Shown here piece by piece: positions 28,337 through 37,082 of a stretch of DNA of 64,000 nucleotides. Position 1 is the stretch's first letter, and each line of letters opens with the position of its first letter. The position numbers and the translations under genes were made by a program. The notes beneath the pieces were generated by a model, which ran no database searches, was not told the origin of the DNA, and was given only the letters and a program-made list of their open reading frames with translations. The stretch spans positions 310,001-374,000 of the forward strand of contig JACKII010000002.1 in NCBI GenBank assembly GCA_020638555.1. Direction: 5' to 3'. Origin of the DNA: Alphaproteobacteria bacterium. GTDB taxonomy: Bacteria; Pseudomonadota; Alphaproteobacteria; Bin95.

Positions 28337-29500
28337 ATGCCCGACGGCAGCGAGACGCCGGTTACCCTCAAAATCCTCCATCGCCTGTCCGAGATCGACG
28401 CCGCCCGCTGGGATGCCTGCGCCGGGCCGGACAATCCATTCGTCAGCCACGCCTTCCTCTCGGCGCTGGAAGAGTCGGGCTCGGCGGTGGAAGAGGAAGG
28501 CTGGGGGCCGCAGCACCTGATCCTGGAGGACGAGGCCGGGCGTCTGGTCGGTGCCGTGCCGGCCTATCTGAAATCCCACAGCCAGGGCGAATACGTGTTC
28601 GACCATGGCTGGGCGCAGGCGTTCGAGAATGCCGGCGGCAGATATTATCCCAAACTGGTGGCGGGCGTGCCGTTCTCGCCGGTGCCGGGGCCGCGCCTGC
28701 TGATCCACCCGGAGGCCGACCGCGAACGGGTGACGGCGACGCTCGCGGCCGGGCTGGTCCAACTGTGCGATCGGCACGACGCGTCCTCGGTGCATGTGAA
28801 TTTCCTGCCGGAAGACCAGTGGCTGGCCCTGGCGGAGCACGGTTTCCTGCAACGCCAGGGCCAGCAATTCCACTGGCACAACCAGGGTTTCGAGAGTTTC
28901 GACGACTTCCTGGGGGCGCTGTCGTCGCGCAAGCGCAAGAATATCCGCAAGGAGCGGGAGGCGGTGGCGGCCACCGGCGTCCGGATCCGGGCGCTGAACG
29001 GCGACGACCTGAAGTCCGAGCACTGGGACGCCTTTTACCGCTTCTATCGCAACACCACCGACCGCAAATGGGGCTGGGACTACCTGAAGCGCGATTTCTT
29101 CACCCTGCTGCACGAGCGCATGCGCGACAAGGTCGTGCTGGTGTTCTGCGAGTACGAAGGCAAACCGGTGGCGGGCGCCCTGAACCTGGTCGGGACCGAT
29201 ACGATTTACGGGCGCAACTGGGGCGGGCTCGCGCGCTTCAAGCACCTGCATTTCGAGGCCTGCTATTATCAGGCCATCGACTGGGCCATCGCCCACGGCC
29301 TGAAAACGGTCGAGGCGGGCGCGCAGGGCCAGCACAAGATCCAGCGCGGCTATCTGCCGAGCCCCACCTACAGCGCCCACTGGATTCCCCATCCCGGTTT
29401 CCGCCGGGCCGTCGCCGATTTCCTGCGCCGCGAGCGCGAGGCGGTGGGCGAGGACATGGAGATCCTGATGGAGTATTCGCCCTTCCGGAAGAACGGATAG
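28337..29500 (+). CDS. FemAB/GNAT-like protein (PF04339 family)
   Basis: A 387-residue protein of the peptidoglycan-biosynthesis-annotated GNAT superfamily group. Characteristic parts are CAGPDNPFVSHAFLSALE near the N-terminus, EYVFDHGWAQAFENAGGRYY, SSVHVNFLPEDQWLALAEHG, and RKRKNIRKEREAV followed by FYRFYRNTTDRKWGWDYL. The acceptor is unknown. It lies 59 bases after the cyclase gene and 4 bases before the next gene, so it is likely in one transcript with them. Confidence 0.85.
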   Translation: MPDGSETPVTLKILHRLSEIDAARWDACAGPDNPFVSHAFLSALEESGSAVEEEGWGPQHLILEDEAGRLVGAVPAYLKSHSQGEYVFDHGWAQAFENAGGRYYPKLVAGVPFSPVPGPRLLIHPEADRERVTATLAAGLVQLCDRHDASSVHVNFLPEDQWLALAEHGFLQRQGQQFHWHNQGFESFDDFLGALSSRKRKNIRKEREAVAATGVRIRALNGDDLKSEHWDAFYRFYRNTTDRKWGWDYLKRDFFTLLHERMRDKVVLVFCEYEGKPVAGALNLVGTDTIYGRNWGGLARFKHLHFEACYYQAIDWAIAHGLKTVEAGAQGQHKIQRGYLPSPTYSAHWIPHPGFRRAVADFLRREREAVGEDMEILMEYSPFRKNG

Positions 29501-29504
29501 GGCC

Positions 29505-30305
29505 ATGACGGGCTTCCAGCGCGACAACTGGGGCGAGCGCGCCCGCATCGGAATGTTCATCGTCGGCTCGGAGGCGGTGCCGGAGGCCGAATGGTGGGCC
29601 ATGGCGCCGCCGGGCGTTTCGGTCCACGCCGCGCGCGTCACCGCCAGGGCGCCCTGGGCACCGTGGCGGGCCGACCGCTCCGGCGTCGATCTTTGCGACG
29701 ACCTGGCCCGTGGCTGCCGGCAGTTCGCGGCCATGCGGCTCGCGGCCGTGGTGATCGGCCATACCTCCAGCAGCGTCGTCGGCGGCGAGGGCTGGGATGA
29801 CGCCGCCATGGCCGCGATGCACGGCATCCTGGGCGACGATGTGGCGATCACCACCAACGGGCGGGACACGGTCGCCGGCCTGAGGGCGGTCGGTGCCGCG
29901 CGGCCCTTTCTGGTGCTGCCGCCCTGGTTCGGCGACGGCACGGTCGCGGCGGCGGTCTCGTATTATTCGGGCCAGGGCTTCCGGCCGGCCGGGCATCTGC
30001 GCCACGATGCGGGCGAGGGCTGGCGGCATATCGCGCCGCAGGACCTCTACGCCCATGGCAAGGGCTTTGCCCAGGACGTGGCGGCGCTCTATGGCGAAAT
30101 CGTCGCCTCCTGCCCGGCGGAGGCGGACAGTGTCTTTATCGCCGGCACCGGCTTTCGCTGTGTCGCCGTGATCGAGGCCCTGGAACGCGCGCTCGGCCGG
30201 CCGGTCGTCACGGCCAACCAGGCGAGCCTGTGGCGTTGCCTGCGGGCGTCCGGGATCCAGGATGCGGTTCCGGGCTATGGCCGGCTGCTGGGCCTGCCCG
30301 GCTGA
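29505..30305 (+). CDS. Maleate isomerase/arylmalonate decarboxylase-fold protein lacking the usual cysteines
   Basis: A 266-residue protein of the Asp/Glu racemase superfamily. The C-terminal half reads GFRCVAVIEALERALGRPVV then TANQASLWRCLR, close to maleate cis-trans isomerase. The two catalytic positions differ, however. The N-terminal one, Cys in isomerases and Gly in arylmalonate decarboxylase, is H86 (GHTSS). The C-terminal one, Cys in both, is G214 in FIAGTGFRC; a cysteine occurs five residues later, C219. The activity is therefore uncertain. The start lies 4 bases after the previous gene. It may have shifted chemistry or be a binding protein. Confidence 0.75.
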   Translation: MTGFQRDNWGERARIGMFIVGSEAVPEAEWWAMAPPGVSVHAARVTARAPWAPWRADRSGVDLCDDLARGCRQFAAMRLAAVVIGHTSSSVVGGEGWDDAAMAAMHGILGDDVAITTNGRDTVAGLRAVGAARPFLVLPPWFGDGTVAAAVSYYSGQGFRPAGHLRHDAGEGWRHIAPQDLYAHGKGFAQDVAALYGEIVASCPAEADSVFIAGTGFRCVAVIEALERALGRPVVTANQASLWRCLRASGIQDAVPGYGRLLGLPG

Positions 30306-30411
30306 CGGACGCGTTCCGAGCCTGGACGCAAGGCGATCTCCGCGCCCACAATGCGGCAGTCAGAAACGGGCCGCCCGAGAGCGGTCGCCGCAACGGGAAA
30401 AAGGAACGACC

Positions 30412-31203
30412 ATGCGTGCACTCGTAACCGGGGCCAGCCCCGGCATCGGCGGAGCCACCTGCCTGAAACTGGCACGGGACTCGCTCGCCCGCGGCCAGAA
30501 ACCCCGTATCGCCGCCTGCGAGGTGCGCGAGACCGACGACGTCAAGGCGCTGGTGGACGAGCTGCGCGGCCTGGGCGCCGAGGCCATCGTGCTGACCGGC
30601 GACCTCAGCGATCCGGCGGTGCCGGCACGACTGGTCGAGGATGCGGTGAGCGCCTTCGGCGGCCTGGATGCGGTTGTCGGCAATGCCGGGATCACCGCGC
30701 CGTCGCCGCTCGCCGAACTGGCGCTGGCCGATTGGGACCGGGTGATGAACATCAACCTGCGCGGCAACTGGCTGCTGGCCAAGGCGGCGCATCCGCATTT
30801 GAAGGCCAGCGGCGGCGGCTTCGTCGCGGTGGCCTCCATGTCCGGCATGCGGCCGCACCGGGGCATGGGCGCCTACTCCATGAGCAAGTCCGGCACCATC
30901 ATCCTGTGCGAGGTGCTGGCGCAGGAATGGGCGCCGGACGGCATCCGGGTCAATTGCGTTTCGCCCGGCATGATCCGCACGCCGTTGAGCGAAAGCGTGT
31001 ACCGGGACAATTCGGTCGCTGCCGCGCGCGCTGCGCTGGTGCCGACCGGGCGCGTGGGCGTGCCGCAGGACATCGCCAACGCCATCGCCTTTTTCCTGGG
31101 GCCGGACAGCGGCTATGTCACCGGCCAGAATCTGTGCGTGGACGGCGCCTTCGCCGCCTCGATCCTGAGCCATATTCCGGGCCTGCCGCGCAGCGGCGCC
31201 TGA
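30412..31203 (+). CDS. Short-chain dehydrogenase/reductase
   Basis: A 263-residue NAD(P)-dependent SDR. The cofactor motif TGASPGIGG (6-14), NAG (91-93), a serine at 142 or 144, and Y155/K159 (YSMSK) are all present. The C-terminal segment GYVTGQNLCVDGAF is typical. The substrate is unknown. The start at 30412 follows AAAAAGGAACGACC; a longer frame upstream is not supported. A strong terminator follows. Confidence 0.9.
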   Translation: MRALVTGASPGIGGATCLKLARDSLARGQKPRIAACEVRETDDVKALVDELRGLGAEAIVLTGDLSDPAVPARLVEDAVSAFGGLDAVVGNAGITAPSPLAELALADWDRVMNINLRGNWLLAKAAHPHLKASGGGFVAVASMSGMRPHRGMGAYSMSKSGTIILCEVLAQEWAPDGIRVNCVSPGMIRTPLSESVYRDNSVAAARAALVPTGRVGVPQDIANAIAFFLGPDSGYVTGQNLCVDGAFAASILSHIPGLPRSGA

Positions 31204-31214
31204 CCCGAAAGGCA

Positions 31215-31247
31215 ACGCCCCGGATGGCGGTCGGCCATCCGGGGCGT
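31215..31247 (+). terminator. Strong intrinsic hairpin after the SDR gene
   Basis: A perfect 14-bp stem, ACGCCCCGGATGGC (31215-31228) with GCCATCCGGGGCGT (31234-31247), closes a 5-nt loop 12 bases after the SDR stop. The following bases CTTCAT give only a weak U-run, yet the stem is very stable. It marks the end of the transcript that begins near the kinase or cyclase. Confidence 0.75.
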
Positions 31248-31272
31248 CTTCATGCCTATGGGAAAAAGGCGA

Positions 31273-31454
31273 CTAGAGCGGATTCTTTTCCAACCGGCTC
31301 ACCAGCCCGGCTTCCCTGTCCCCGCGCAAGCGGGGACCCATGCCTGAGAAACCAATACAGAGTCCGTACCCTGTGAGAAGCTCTCAGGCATGGGCTCCCG
31401 CCTGCGCGGGAGATGGGGCAGGAGAGTGGGTCAATCGGTGCCGAAAGCGCCTAG
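31273..31454 (-). repeat. Dispersed palindromic element, copy B
   Basis: A full 182-base copy, in reverse orientation to A and C. It begins CTAGAGCGGATTCTTTTCC and ends CCGAAAGCGCCTAG, so CTAG flanks it on both sides. Inside are GTCCCCGCGCAAGCGGGGAC (a hairpin), ATGCCTGAGA and TCTCAGGCAT as long-range inverted arms, and CTCCCGCCTGCGCGGGAG (a hairpin). On the minus strand its end abuts the LivK-like gene so that TAG (31451-31453) is both the element end and the stop codon. Confidence 0.88.
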
Positions 31455-32545
31455 TTGGCGTAGTCGTAATTCCCGTCGTGCCATTTGTAGAAGACGTAGC
31501 CGGGCGCGGTCACGTCGCCCTTCGCGTCGAAGCCGATCTTGCCCAGGACGGTATCGAACTGGTTGCCGTTCAGCGCCTTGATCACCGCCTGGAAGTCGGT
31601 GCTGCCGGCCTTCTCCGCCGCCTGCGCCCAGGCCTGCACCGCGCCATAGGTGTAGAGCACATACCCCTCCGGCTCGACACCGGCCTTGCGGAATTCGGCC
31701 ACGATCGGCGCGGCGACCGCGTTCTTGCGCGGGTCGGGGCTGAAGGTCATCAGCGTGCCTTCGCCCGCATCGCCCGTGATCGCCCAGAATTCCTGGGTCA
31801 CCAGCGCATCGCCGGAAATCAGCTGCGTGTCCAGGCCCTGCGCCCGCATCTGGCGCACGATCAGGCCCGCTTCGGTGTGGTAGCCGCCCAGATAAAGGAC
31901 GTCGATCTTCTCGGCCTTCAGCTTGGTGACCAGGGCGGAATAATCCTTCTCGCCGGCCGTGATCGCCTCATAGAGCTTCACCGTGCCGCCGGCCTTTTCC
32001 AACGCCGCCTTGGTTTCGTCGGCCAGGCCTTTGCCATAGGCCGTCTTGTCGTGGACGATGGCGATGTTCTTGCCCTTGTAGTGATCCGCCAGATACTGAC
32101 CGGCGACCATGCCCTGCTGGTCGTCGCGGCCGCAGACGCGATAGACGCCGGGGCCGCCTTCGTCGGTCAGCTTCGGGTTGGTGGAGGCGGGCGAGATCTG
32201 GACGATGCCTTCCTCGTCATAGACCGCCGATGCCGGGATGGACGAGCCGGAGCAGAAATGCCCCGCCACCAGCACCACGCCTTTGTTCACCATCTGGTTG
32301 GCGACCGCCACGGCCTGCTTCGGGTCGCAGGCGTCGTCGCCGACTTCCAGTTTCAGCATCTGCCCGAGCACGCCGCCGGCCGCGTTGATGTCCTTCACAG
32401 CCATTTCGGCGCCGGCTTTCATCTGCTGGCCAAAGCTGGCGTATTGCCCGGTCATCGGGCCGGCAGTGGCGATTACGATGTCGGCATACGCCACGTTTGC
32501 CACCAACGCCGCAGCAGCGGCGGCAAGGGACAGGGTTTTGAGCAT
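31451..32545 (-). CDS. Branched-chain amino acid-type ABC substrate-binding protein (LivK-like)
   Basis: A periplasmic 364-residue binding protein. The signal peptide (1-21, MLKTLSLAAAAAALVANVAYA) is followed by DIVIATAGPMTGQYASFGQQ, AVKDINAAGGVLG, and the disulfide region VGDDACDPKQA with VAGHFCSGSS. YGAVQAWAQAAEKAGS is near the C-terminus. It probably binds Leu/Ile/Val or related ligands. No permease or ATPase genes of the Liv type adjoin it, so it is an orphan here. The start at 32545 is supported by CGGGAGA 9 bases upstream. The stop is at the edge of repeat copy B. Confidence 0.9.
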   Translation of the reverse strand: MLKTLSLAAAAAALVANVAYADIVIATAGPMTGQYASFGQQMKAGAEMAVKDINAAGGVLGQMLKLEVGDDACDPKQAVAVANQMVNKGVVLVAGHFCSGSSIPASAVYDEEGIVQISPASTNPKLTDEGGPGVYRVCGRDDQQGMVAGQYLADHYKGKNIAIVHDKTAYGKGLADETKAALEKAGGTVKLYEAITAGEKDYSALVTKLKAEKIDVLYLGGYHTEAGLIVRQMRAQGLDTQLISGDALVTQEFWAITGDAGEGTLMTFSPDPRKNAVAAPIVAEFRKAGVEPEGYVLYTYGAVQAWAQAAEKAGSTDFQAVIKALNGNQFDTVLGKIGFDAKGDVTAPGYVFYKWHDGNYDYAN

Positions 32546-32825
32546 GCGTTGGAGTCTCCCGTTTGTGATGGCTCGTCTACCATGATCCGGCGAAAATGCC
32601 GCAATCCACTCCTTGAACCATCCAAAAAAGGGTAGCATTTGCCAAGTGCGCTCGACAACGGCTATGGGTACCTTCGACGAAAGACGCAGATCTTGTTGGG
32701 GCGATTGCGTCACTTCCTAGCACTTCGACATATTGTTTTTCCGTGAGGGGATGCGCGATGATGACAAAGCCATATGCCCCCTGGGTCCGTGCGAAATCTA
32801 ATCAAGGTTGAATGGGAGAATGGGA
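32546..32825. promoter_or_regulatory. Divergent promoter region between the LivK-like gene and aapJ
   Basis: 280 bases, AT-richer than the genes around it. A possible sigma-70 promoter for aapJ is TTGCGT (32705-32710) and CATATT (32729-32734) with an 18-base spacer. No sigma-54 (TGGCAC-N5-TTGC) or NtrC site was recognised. GGGAGA (32814-32819) is the ribosome site of aapJ. No coding region is supported here. Confidence 0.4.
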
Positions 32826-33833
32826 ATGAAGAGATTATTGGTATTGGCGGCAGGAATCGCAGTGATGGCTGGCAGTGCCGCCGCAGGCACTTTGGATGAC
32901 GTGAAGGCGAAGGGTTATCTGGACTGCGGCATCAACACCGGCCTGATCGGCTTTGCCGCGCCGGATGACAAGGGCGAGTGGTCCGGCTTCGACGTCGACA
33001 TGTGCCGCGCCGTCGCCGTCGCGATTTTCGGCGACAGGACCAAGGTCAAGTTCACGCCGACCACCGGCAAGTCGCGCTTCCCGACGCTGGCTTCGGGCGA
33101 GATCGATGTGCTGTCGCGCAACACGACCTGGACGTTCACCCGCGACGTGCAGCTGGGCTTCGAATTCGCCGGCGTCAACTATTACGACGGCCAGGGCTTC
33201 ATGGTCCGCAAGGATCTGGGCGTGAAAAGCGCCACGGAGTTGGACGGCGCCAGCGTCTGCATTCAGACCGGCACGACGACCGAACTGAACCTCGCCGATT
33301 ATTTCAAGACCCACGGCATGAAATTCGAGCCGGTGGCCATCGAGACCAACTCGGAAGCCCGGCCGGCCTATGAGCAGGGCCGTTGCGACGTCTACACGAC
33401 GGACGCATCCGGTCTGGCGGCGACCCGTGCGCAGATGGACGACCCCAAGGCGCATATCATCCTGCCGGAGATCATCTCCAAGGAGCCGCTGGGTCCCGTC
33501 GTGCGTCAGGGCGACGACCAGTGGCTCGACGTGGTGCGCTGGACCCTGAACGCCATGATCATCGCCGAGGAACTGGGCGTCACCTCCCAGAATGTCGACG
33601 AGATGAAAAACTCGCCGAACCCGGAAGTGCAGCGGCTGCTGGGGGTGAGCGGCAATTATGGCGAGATGCTCGGCCTGTCGAAGGACTGGGCCTATAACAT
33701 CATCAAGGCAATCGGCAATTATGGCGAGAGTTTCGACCGCAATATCGGCCCGGATACGCCGATTGGTCTGGAGCGCGGCCTGAACCAGCTCTGGAGCAAA
33801 GGTGGCATTCTCTATGCCCCGCCCTTCCGCTAG
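32826..33833 (+). CDS. aapJ: General L-amino acid ABC transporter, substrate-binding protein
   Basis: A periplasmic 335-residue binding protein. The signal peptide (about 1-21) is MKRLLVLAAGIAVMAGSAAA. The mature part has GYLDCGINTGLIGFAAPDD, GFDVDMCRAVAVAIFGD, LSRNTTWTFTRDVQLGFEF and GRCDVYTTDASGLAATRAQ, all typical of rhizobial AapJ. It delivers a broad range of L-amino acids to AapQM. I chose 32826 (MKRLLV) because GGGAGA lies 6 bases upstream; in-frame starts at 32808 and 32820 lie within or beside that site. An attenuator-like hairpin follows. Confidence 0.95.
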   Translation: MKRLLVLAAGIAVMAGSAAAGTLDDVKAKGYLDCGINTGLIGFAAPDDKGEWSGFDVDMCRAVAVAIFGDRTKVKFTPTTGKSRFPTLASGEIDVLSRNTTWTFTRDVQLGFEFAGVNYYDGQGFMVRKDLGVKSATELDGASVCIQTGTTTELNLADYFKTHGMKFEPVAIETNSEARPAYEQGRCDVYTTDASGLAATRAQMDDPKAHIILPEIISKEPLGPVVRQGDDQWLDVVRWTLNAMIIAEELGVTSQNVDEMKNSPNPEVQRLLGVSGNYGEMLGLSKDWAYNIIKAIGNYGESFDRNIGPDTPIGLERGLNQLWSKGGILYAPPFR

Positions 33834-33861
33834 GATCATGGGCGTCTGAATTGCTTGCCGA

Positions 33862-33891
33862 GGGGAGGGGCCTGGTCATGGGCTCCTCCTT
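33862..33891 (+). terminator. Attenuator-like hairpin between aapJ and aapQ
   Basis: GGGGAGGGGCCT (33862-33873, allowing G-U pairs) pairs with GGGCTCCTCCTT (33880-33891) around the loop GGTCAT and is followed by TCGCGTTT. In binding-protein operons such a hairpin typically allows more binding protein than permease to be made. It ends 17 bases before the aapQ start. Confidence 0.6.
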
Positions 33892-33907
33892 TCGCGTTTC
33901 ATGAGGG

Positions 33908-35158
33908 GTGGTGTGGCCGCTGCCAAAGGGCTTGGTCCGAGGCGACGCGGGAGCGACGGGAGATACGGGAGTGGCCGGTAATACGTTGATGGCCGGACCG
34001 GCGGCCAGCGGGTCGTTTTGGAACGATCGGCGGTTTCGCGCGATACTGGTCCAGACCCTGGTCATGGGGGTATTGGCGGCCCTGATCGCCTTTGTGATCG
34101 CCAATACCGTCCACAATCTGCACCAGCGCAATATCGCCACCGGGTTCGGCTTTCTCGACCAGCCGGCCGGGTTCGAAATCCAGATGACGCTGATTCCCTA
34201 TTCGGCGGAATCCACCCACGGACGGGTGTATCTCGTCGGCCTGCTGAACACGCTGTTGATTTCGGCGCTGGGCTGCATTCTGGCGACCTTGCTGGGGTTT
34301 TTGCTCGGCGTGTTGCGGCTGTCGGGAAACTGGCTGCTGGAAAAGATCATCTATTGCTATGTCGAGTTCACCCGCAATGTGCCGCTGCTGTTGCAGATCA
34401 TCTTCTGGTACACGGTCTTTCTGGGCCTGCCGCACATTCGCGACAGCCTCCGGTTCGCCGATGGCTTTTACCTGAACAATCGTGGCCTGTTCGCGCCGGC
34501 GCCGGTGCTGGGCGAGCAATTCTGGATGGTGGGGGTGGCCTTCGTCGCGGGCGCGCTCGCCGCCTGGCTGGTCGGGCGCTGGGCGCACAAGCGTCAGGAT
34601 GCGACGGGGCAGGCCTTTCCCACCATCTGGTTCGGCATCGGCCTGGTCGTCGGGGTGCCGCTGCTGGTGTATCTGGCCGCGGGAGCGCCGCTCGACTGGC
34701 AATTCGCCGAGCGGACCCGCTTCAGCCTGCGCGGCGGCATGCAGATTGCGCCGGAATTCATGGCGATGCTGCTGGCGCTCACGCTCTACACGGCTGCCTT
34801 CATCTCCGAGATCGTCCGCGCCGGCATCCTGTCGGTCAACAAGGGCCAGCGCGAGGCGGCGGCGGCCCTGGGCCTGAAGCAAAGCTGGACCATGCGGTTC
34901 GTCATCGTACCGCAGGCGCTGCGGGTGATCATTCCGCCGCTCGCCAGCCAGTACATGAACCTGACCAAGAACAGCTCGCTGGGCTTTGCCATCGGCTATG
35001 GCGAGTTGATGGCGGTGTTCGGCGGCATTTCCCTGAACCAGACCGGCCAGGCCATCGAGTGCATGGCGATCACCATGGCGACCTACCTGGTGATCTCGCT
35101 CGCGATTTCCGGCTTCATGAACTGGTACAATGCGCGCGTGCGCCTGGTCGAGCGCTAG
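33908..35158 (+). CDS. aapQ: General L-amino acid ABC transporter, permease AapQ
   Basis: An inner-membrane permease of 416 residues (from the GTG at 33908) with about eight hydrophobic helices. It is the longer type with an insertion between the first and second transmembrane blocks. YVEFTRNVPLLLQIIFWYTV and the EAA loop REAAAALGLKQSWTMRFVIV (ATPase contact) are present, followed by PQALRVIIPPLASQYMNL. The start is uncertain: the ATG at 33989 (MAGPAASG) would remove a 27-residue tail of low complexity. It is followed by aapM after 21 bases. Confidence 0.93.
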   Translation: MVWPLPKGLVRGDAGATGDTGVAGNTLMAGPAASGSFWNDRRFRAILVQTLVMGVLAALIAFVIANTVHNLHQRNIATGFGFLDQPAGFEIQMTLIPYSAESTHGRVYLVGLLNTLLISALGCILATLLGFLLGVLRLSGNWLLEKIIYCYVEFTRNVPLLLQIIFWYTVFLGLPHIRDSLRFADGFYLNNRGLFAPAPVLGEQFWMVGVAFVAGALAAWLVGRWAHKRQDATGQAFPTIWFGIGLVVGVPLLVYLAAGAPLDWQFAERTRFSLRGGMQIAPEFMAMLLALTLYTAAFISEIVRAGILSVNKGQREAAAALGLKQSWTMRFVIVPQALRVIIPPLASQYMNLTKNSSLGFAIGYGELMAVFGGISLNQTGQAIECMAITMATYLVISLAISGFMNWYNARVRLVER

Positions 35159-35179
35159 GGCGGGGGAGGGCAGACCATC

Positions 35180-36295
35180 ATGACCGACCAGACCCGAAGC
35201 GCCGCCCACTGGGTGCCGAAAGCCAGCCGTCCGCCGCCCGTCGCCACCACCGGCCTCCTGGGCTGGATGCGGGCGAACCTGTTCTCCGGCTGGCTGAACA
35301 CGGCGCTGACCCTGCTGTCGCTGCTGCTGCTCTACATCACCATTCCGCCGCTATTGAACTGGGCCTTCTTCTCCGCCACCTTCGAGGGTGTCAGCCGCGA
35401 CGACTGCGACATGCTCGGCGCCTGCTGGCCGATCGTGGCCGTGCGCTGGAAGCAACTCATCTATGGCTTCTACCCGGAGGCCGAGTACTGGCGGGCCGTG
35501 CTGGCCTTTGTCCTGCTGGCGGTGGCCCTGTTCTTCGGCCTCTACGACAAGGCGCCGGGCCGCAAATACGGCCTGTGGTTCGTCTGCGTCTATCCGTTCC
35601 TCGCCTATGTGCTGCTTTATGGCGGCATTGGCGGGCTGGAATACGTGGAGTCGCCGAAATGGGGCGGCTTGCTGCTGACGCTCGCCATGGGCGTGACCGG
35701 CATCGCGGTGTCGATCCCGTTCGGCATCGTTCTGGCGCTCGGCCGGCGCAGCCAGATGCCGGTGATCCGCCTGCTCTGCACCGTGTTCATCGAATTCATC
35801 CGCGGCGTGCCGCTGGTGACGCTGCTGTTCTTCGGCAATGTGATGCTGCCGCTGTTCTTGCCGGAAGGCATGAATATCGACAATTACGTCCGCGTCGTGG
35901 TGGCGGTCTGCTTCTTCGCCTCCGCCTATATGGCCGAGGTCATTCGCGGCGGCCTGCAGGCCATTCCCAAAGGCCAGTACGAGGCCGCGTCGGCCCTGGG
36001 GCTCGGCTATTGGAAGATGATGGGCTTCGTCGTGCTGCCGCAGGCCTTGCGCATCTCGATCCCCGGCATCGTGAACACGTCGATCGGTCTCTACAAGGAT
36101 ACGACCCTGGTTTCGCTGGTGGGCCTGTTCGACCTGCTGGGCATGGCCCGGGCGATCAATGCCGATGCCAAGTGGATGGGGCTGGAGATCGAGCTCTACG
36201 CCTTCATCGCCGTTTTGTTCTTCGTTTCGTGCTTTGCCATGTCCCGCTATTCGCTGTGGCTGGAACAGCGGCTGGCCCGAGGCGAGCGCCGGTAA
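35180..36295 (+). CDS. aapM: General L-amino acid ABC transporter, permease AapM
   Basis: An inner-membrane permease of 371 residues that pairs with AapQ. It has FIEFIRGVPLVTLLFFGNVM, the EAA loop KGQYEAASALGLGYWKMMGF and VVLPQALRISIPGIVNTSIG. The first periplasmic region (about 60-90) holds two cysteines (DDCDMLGACWP). GGGAGGG precedes the ATG by about 13 bases. Order and length match rhizobial AapM. Confidence 0.95.
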   Translation: MTDQTRSAAHWVPKASRPPPVATTGLLGWMRANLFSGWLNTALTLLSLLLLYITIPPLLNWAFFSATFEGVSRDDCDMLGACWPIVAVRWKQLIYGFYPEAEYWRAVLAFVLLAVALFFGLYDKAPGRKYGLWFVCVYPFLAYVLLYGGIGGLEYVESPKWGGLLLTLAMGVTGIAVSIPFGIVLALGRRSQMPVIRLLCTVFIEFIRGVPLVTLLFFGNVMLPLFLPEGMNIDNYVRVVVAVCFFASAYMAEVIRGGLQAIPKGQYEAASALGLGYWKMMGFVVLPQALRISIPGIVNTSIGLYKDTTLVSLVGLFDLLGMARAINADAKWMGLEIELYAFIAVLFFVSCFAMSRYSLWLEQRLARGERR

Positions 36296-36316
36296 CCGGA
36301 AAAAGGCCCAACCCGC

Positions 36317-37063
36317 ATGACCGACCAAGCCTTTGCCGTGGAAATGCACGGCGTCAACAAATGGTACGGCACCTTCCATGTGCTGAAGGATATCGAGCTT
36401 CAGGTGACCCGCGGCGAGCGCATTGTCATCTGCGGACCGTCGGGCTCCGGCAAGTCGACCCTGGTGCGCTGCATCAACCGGCTGGAGGAGCACCAGGAAG
36501 GCGACATCATCGTCGACGGCATCAGGCTCACCAACGACCTGAAAAACATCGACCAGATCCGCTCCGAAGTCGGCATGGTGTTCCAGTCCTTCAACCTGTT
36601 CCCGCATCTGACCGTGATGCAGAACTGCACGCTGGCGCCGATCTGGGTGCGCAAAATGCCCAAGGCCGAGGCGGAGGCCCTGGCCATGAGCCTGCTGGAG
36701 CGGGTAAAAATCCCGGAACAGGCGGACAAATATCCCGGCCAGTTGTCCGGCGGGCAGCAGCAGCGCGTCGCCATCGCCCGGGCGCTGGCCATGCAGCCGC
36801 GCATCATGCTGTTCGACGAGCCCACCTCGGCGCTGGACCCGGAAATGATCAAGGAGGTGCTGGACGTGATGGTGGACCTGGCCGAAAGCGGCATGACCAT
36901 GCTTTGCGTCACGCACGAAATGGGCTTTGCCCGGCAGGTGGCGAACCGGGTGATCTTCATGGACGAGGGCGAGATCGTCGAGCAGAACGAGCCGGAAGAG
37001 TTCTTCAACAACCCGCAGAACGACCGGACCAAGCTGTTCCTCTCGCAGATCCTGGCGCACTGA
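36317..37063 (+). CDS. aapP: General L-amino acid ABC transporter, ATP-binding protein
   Basis: A 248-residue ATPase driving AapQM. Walker A is GPSGSGKST (40-48), the Q-loop is VFQSFNLFPHLTVMQN, the signature LSGGQQQR, Walker B IMLFDEPTSALDPE, and the switch His is in CVTHEMGFA. It lies 21 bases after aapM, and a ZntB-like gene follows after 19 bases and may be cotranscribed. Confidence 0.97.
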   Translation: MTDQAFAVEMHGVNKWYGTFHVLKDIELQVTRGERIVICGPSGSGKSTLVRCINRLEEHQEGDIIVDGIRLTNDLKNIDQIRSEVGMVFQSFNLFPHLTVMQNCTLAPIWVRKMPKAEAEALAMSLLERVKIPEQADKYPGQLSGGQQQRVAIARALAMQPRIMLFDEPTSALDPEMIKEVLDVMVDLAESGMTMLCVTHEMGFARQVANRVIFMDEGEIVEQNEPEEFFNNPQNDRTKLFLSQILAH

Positions 37064-37082
37064 GGCAAGGGCGGGACGGGCA

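Noticed and set aside
31273..31454. Classical insertion sequence
   Set aside because: No open frame for a transposase; element is too short and palindromic.
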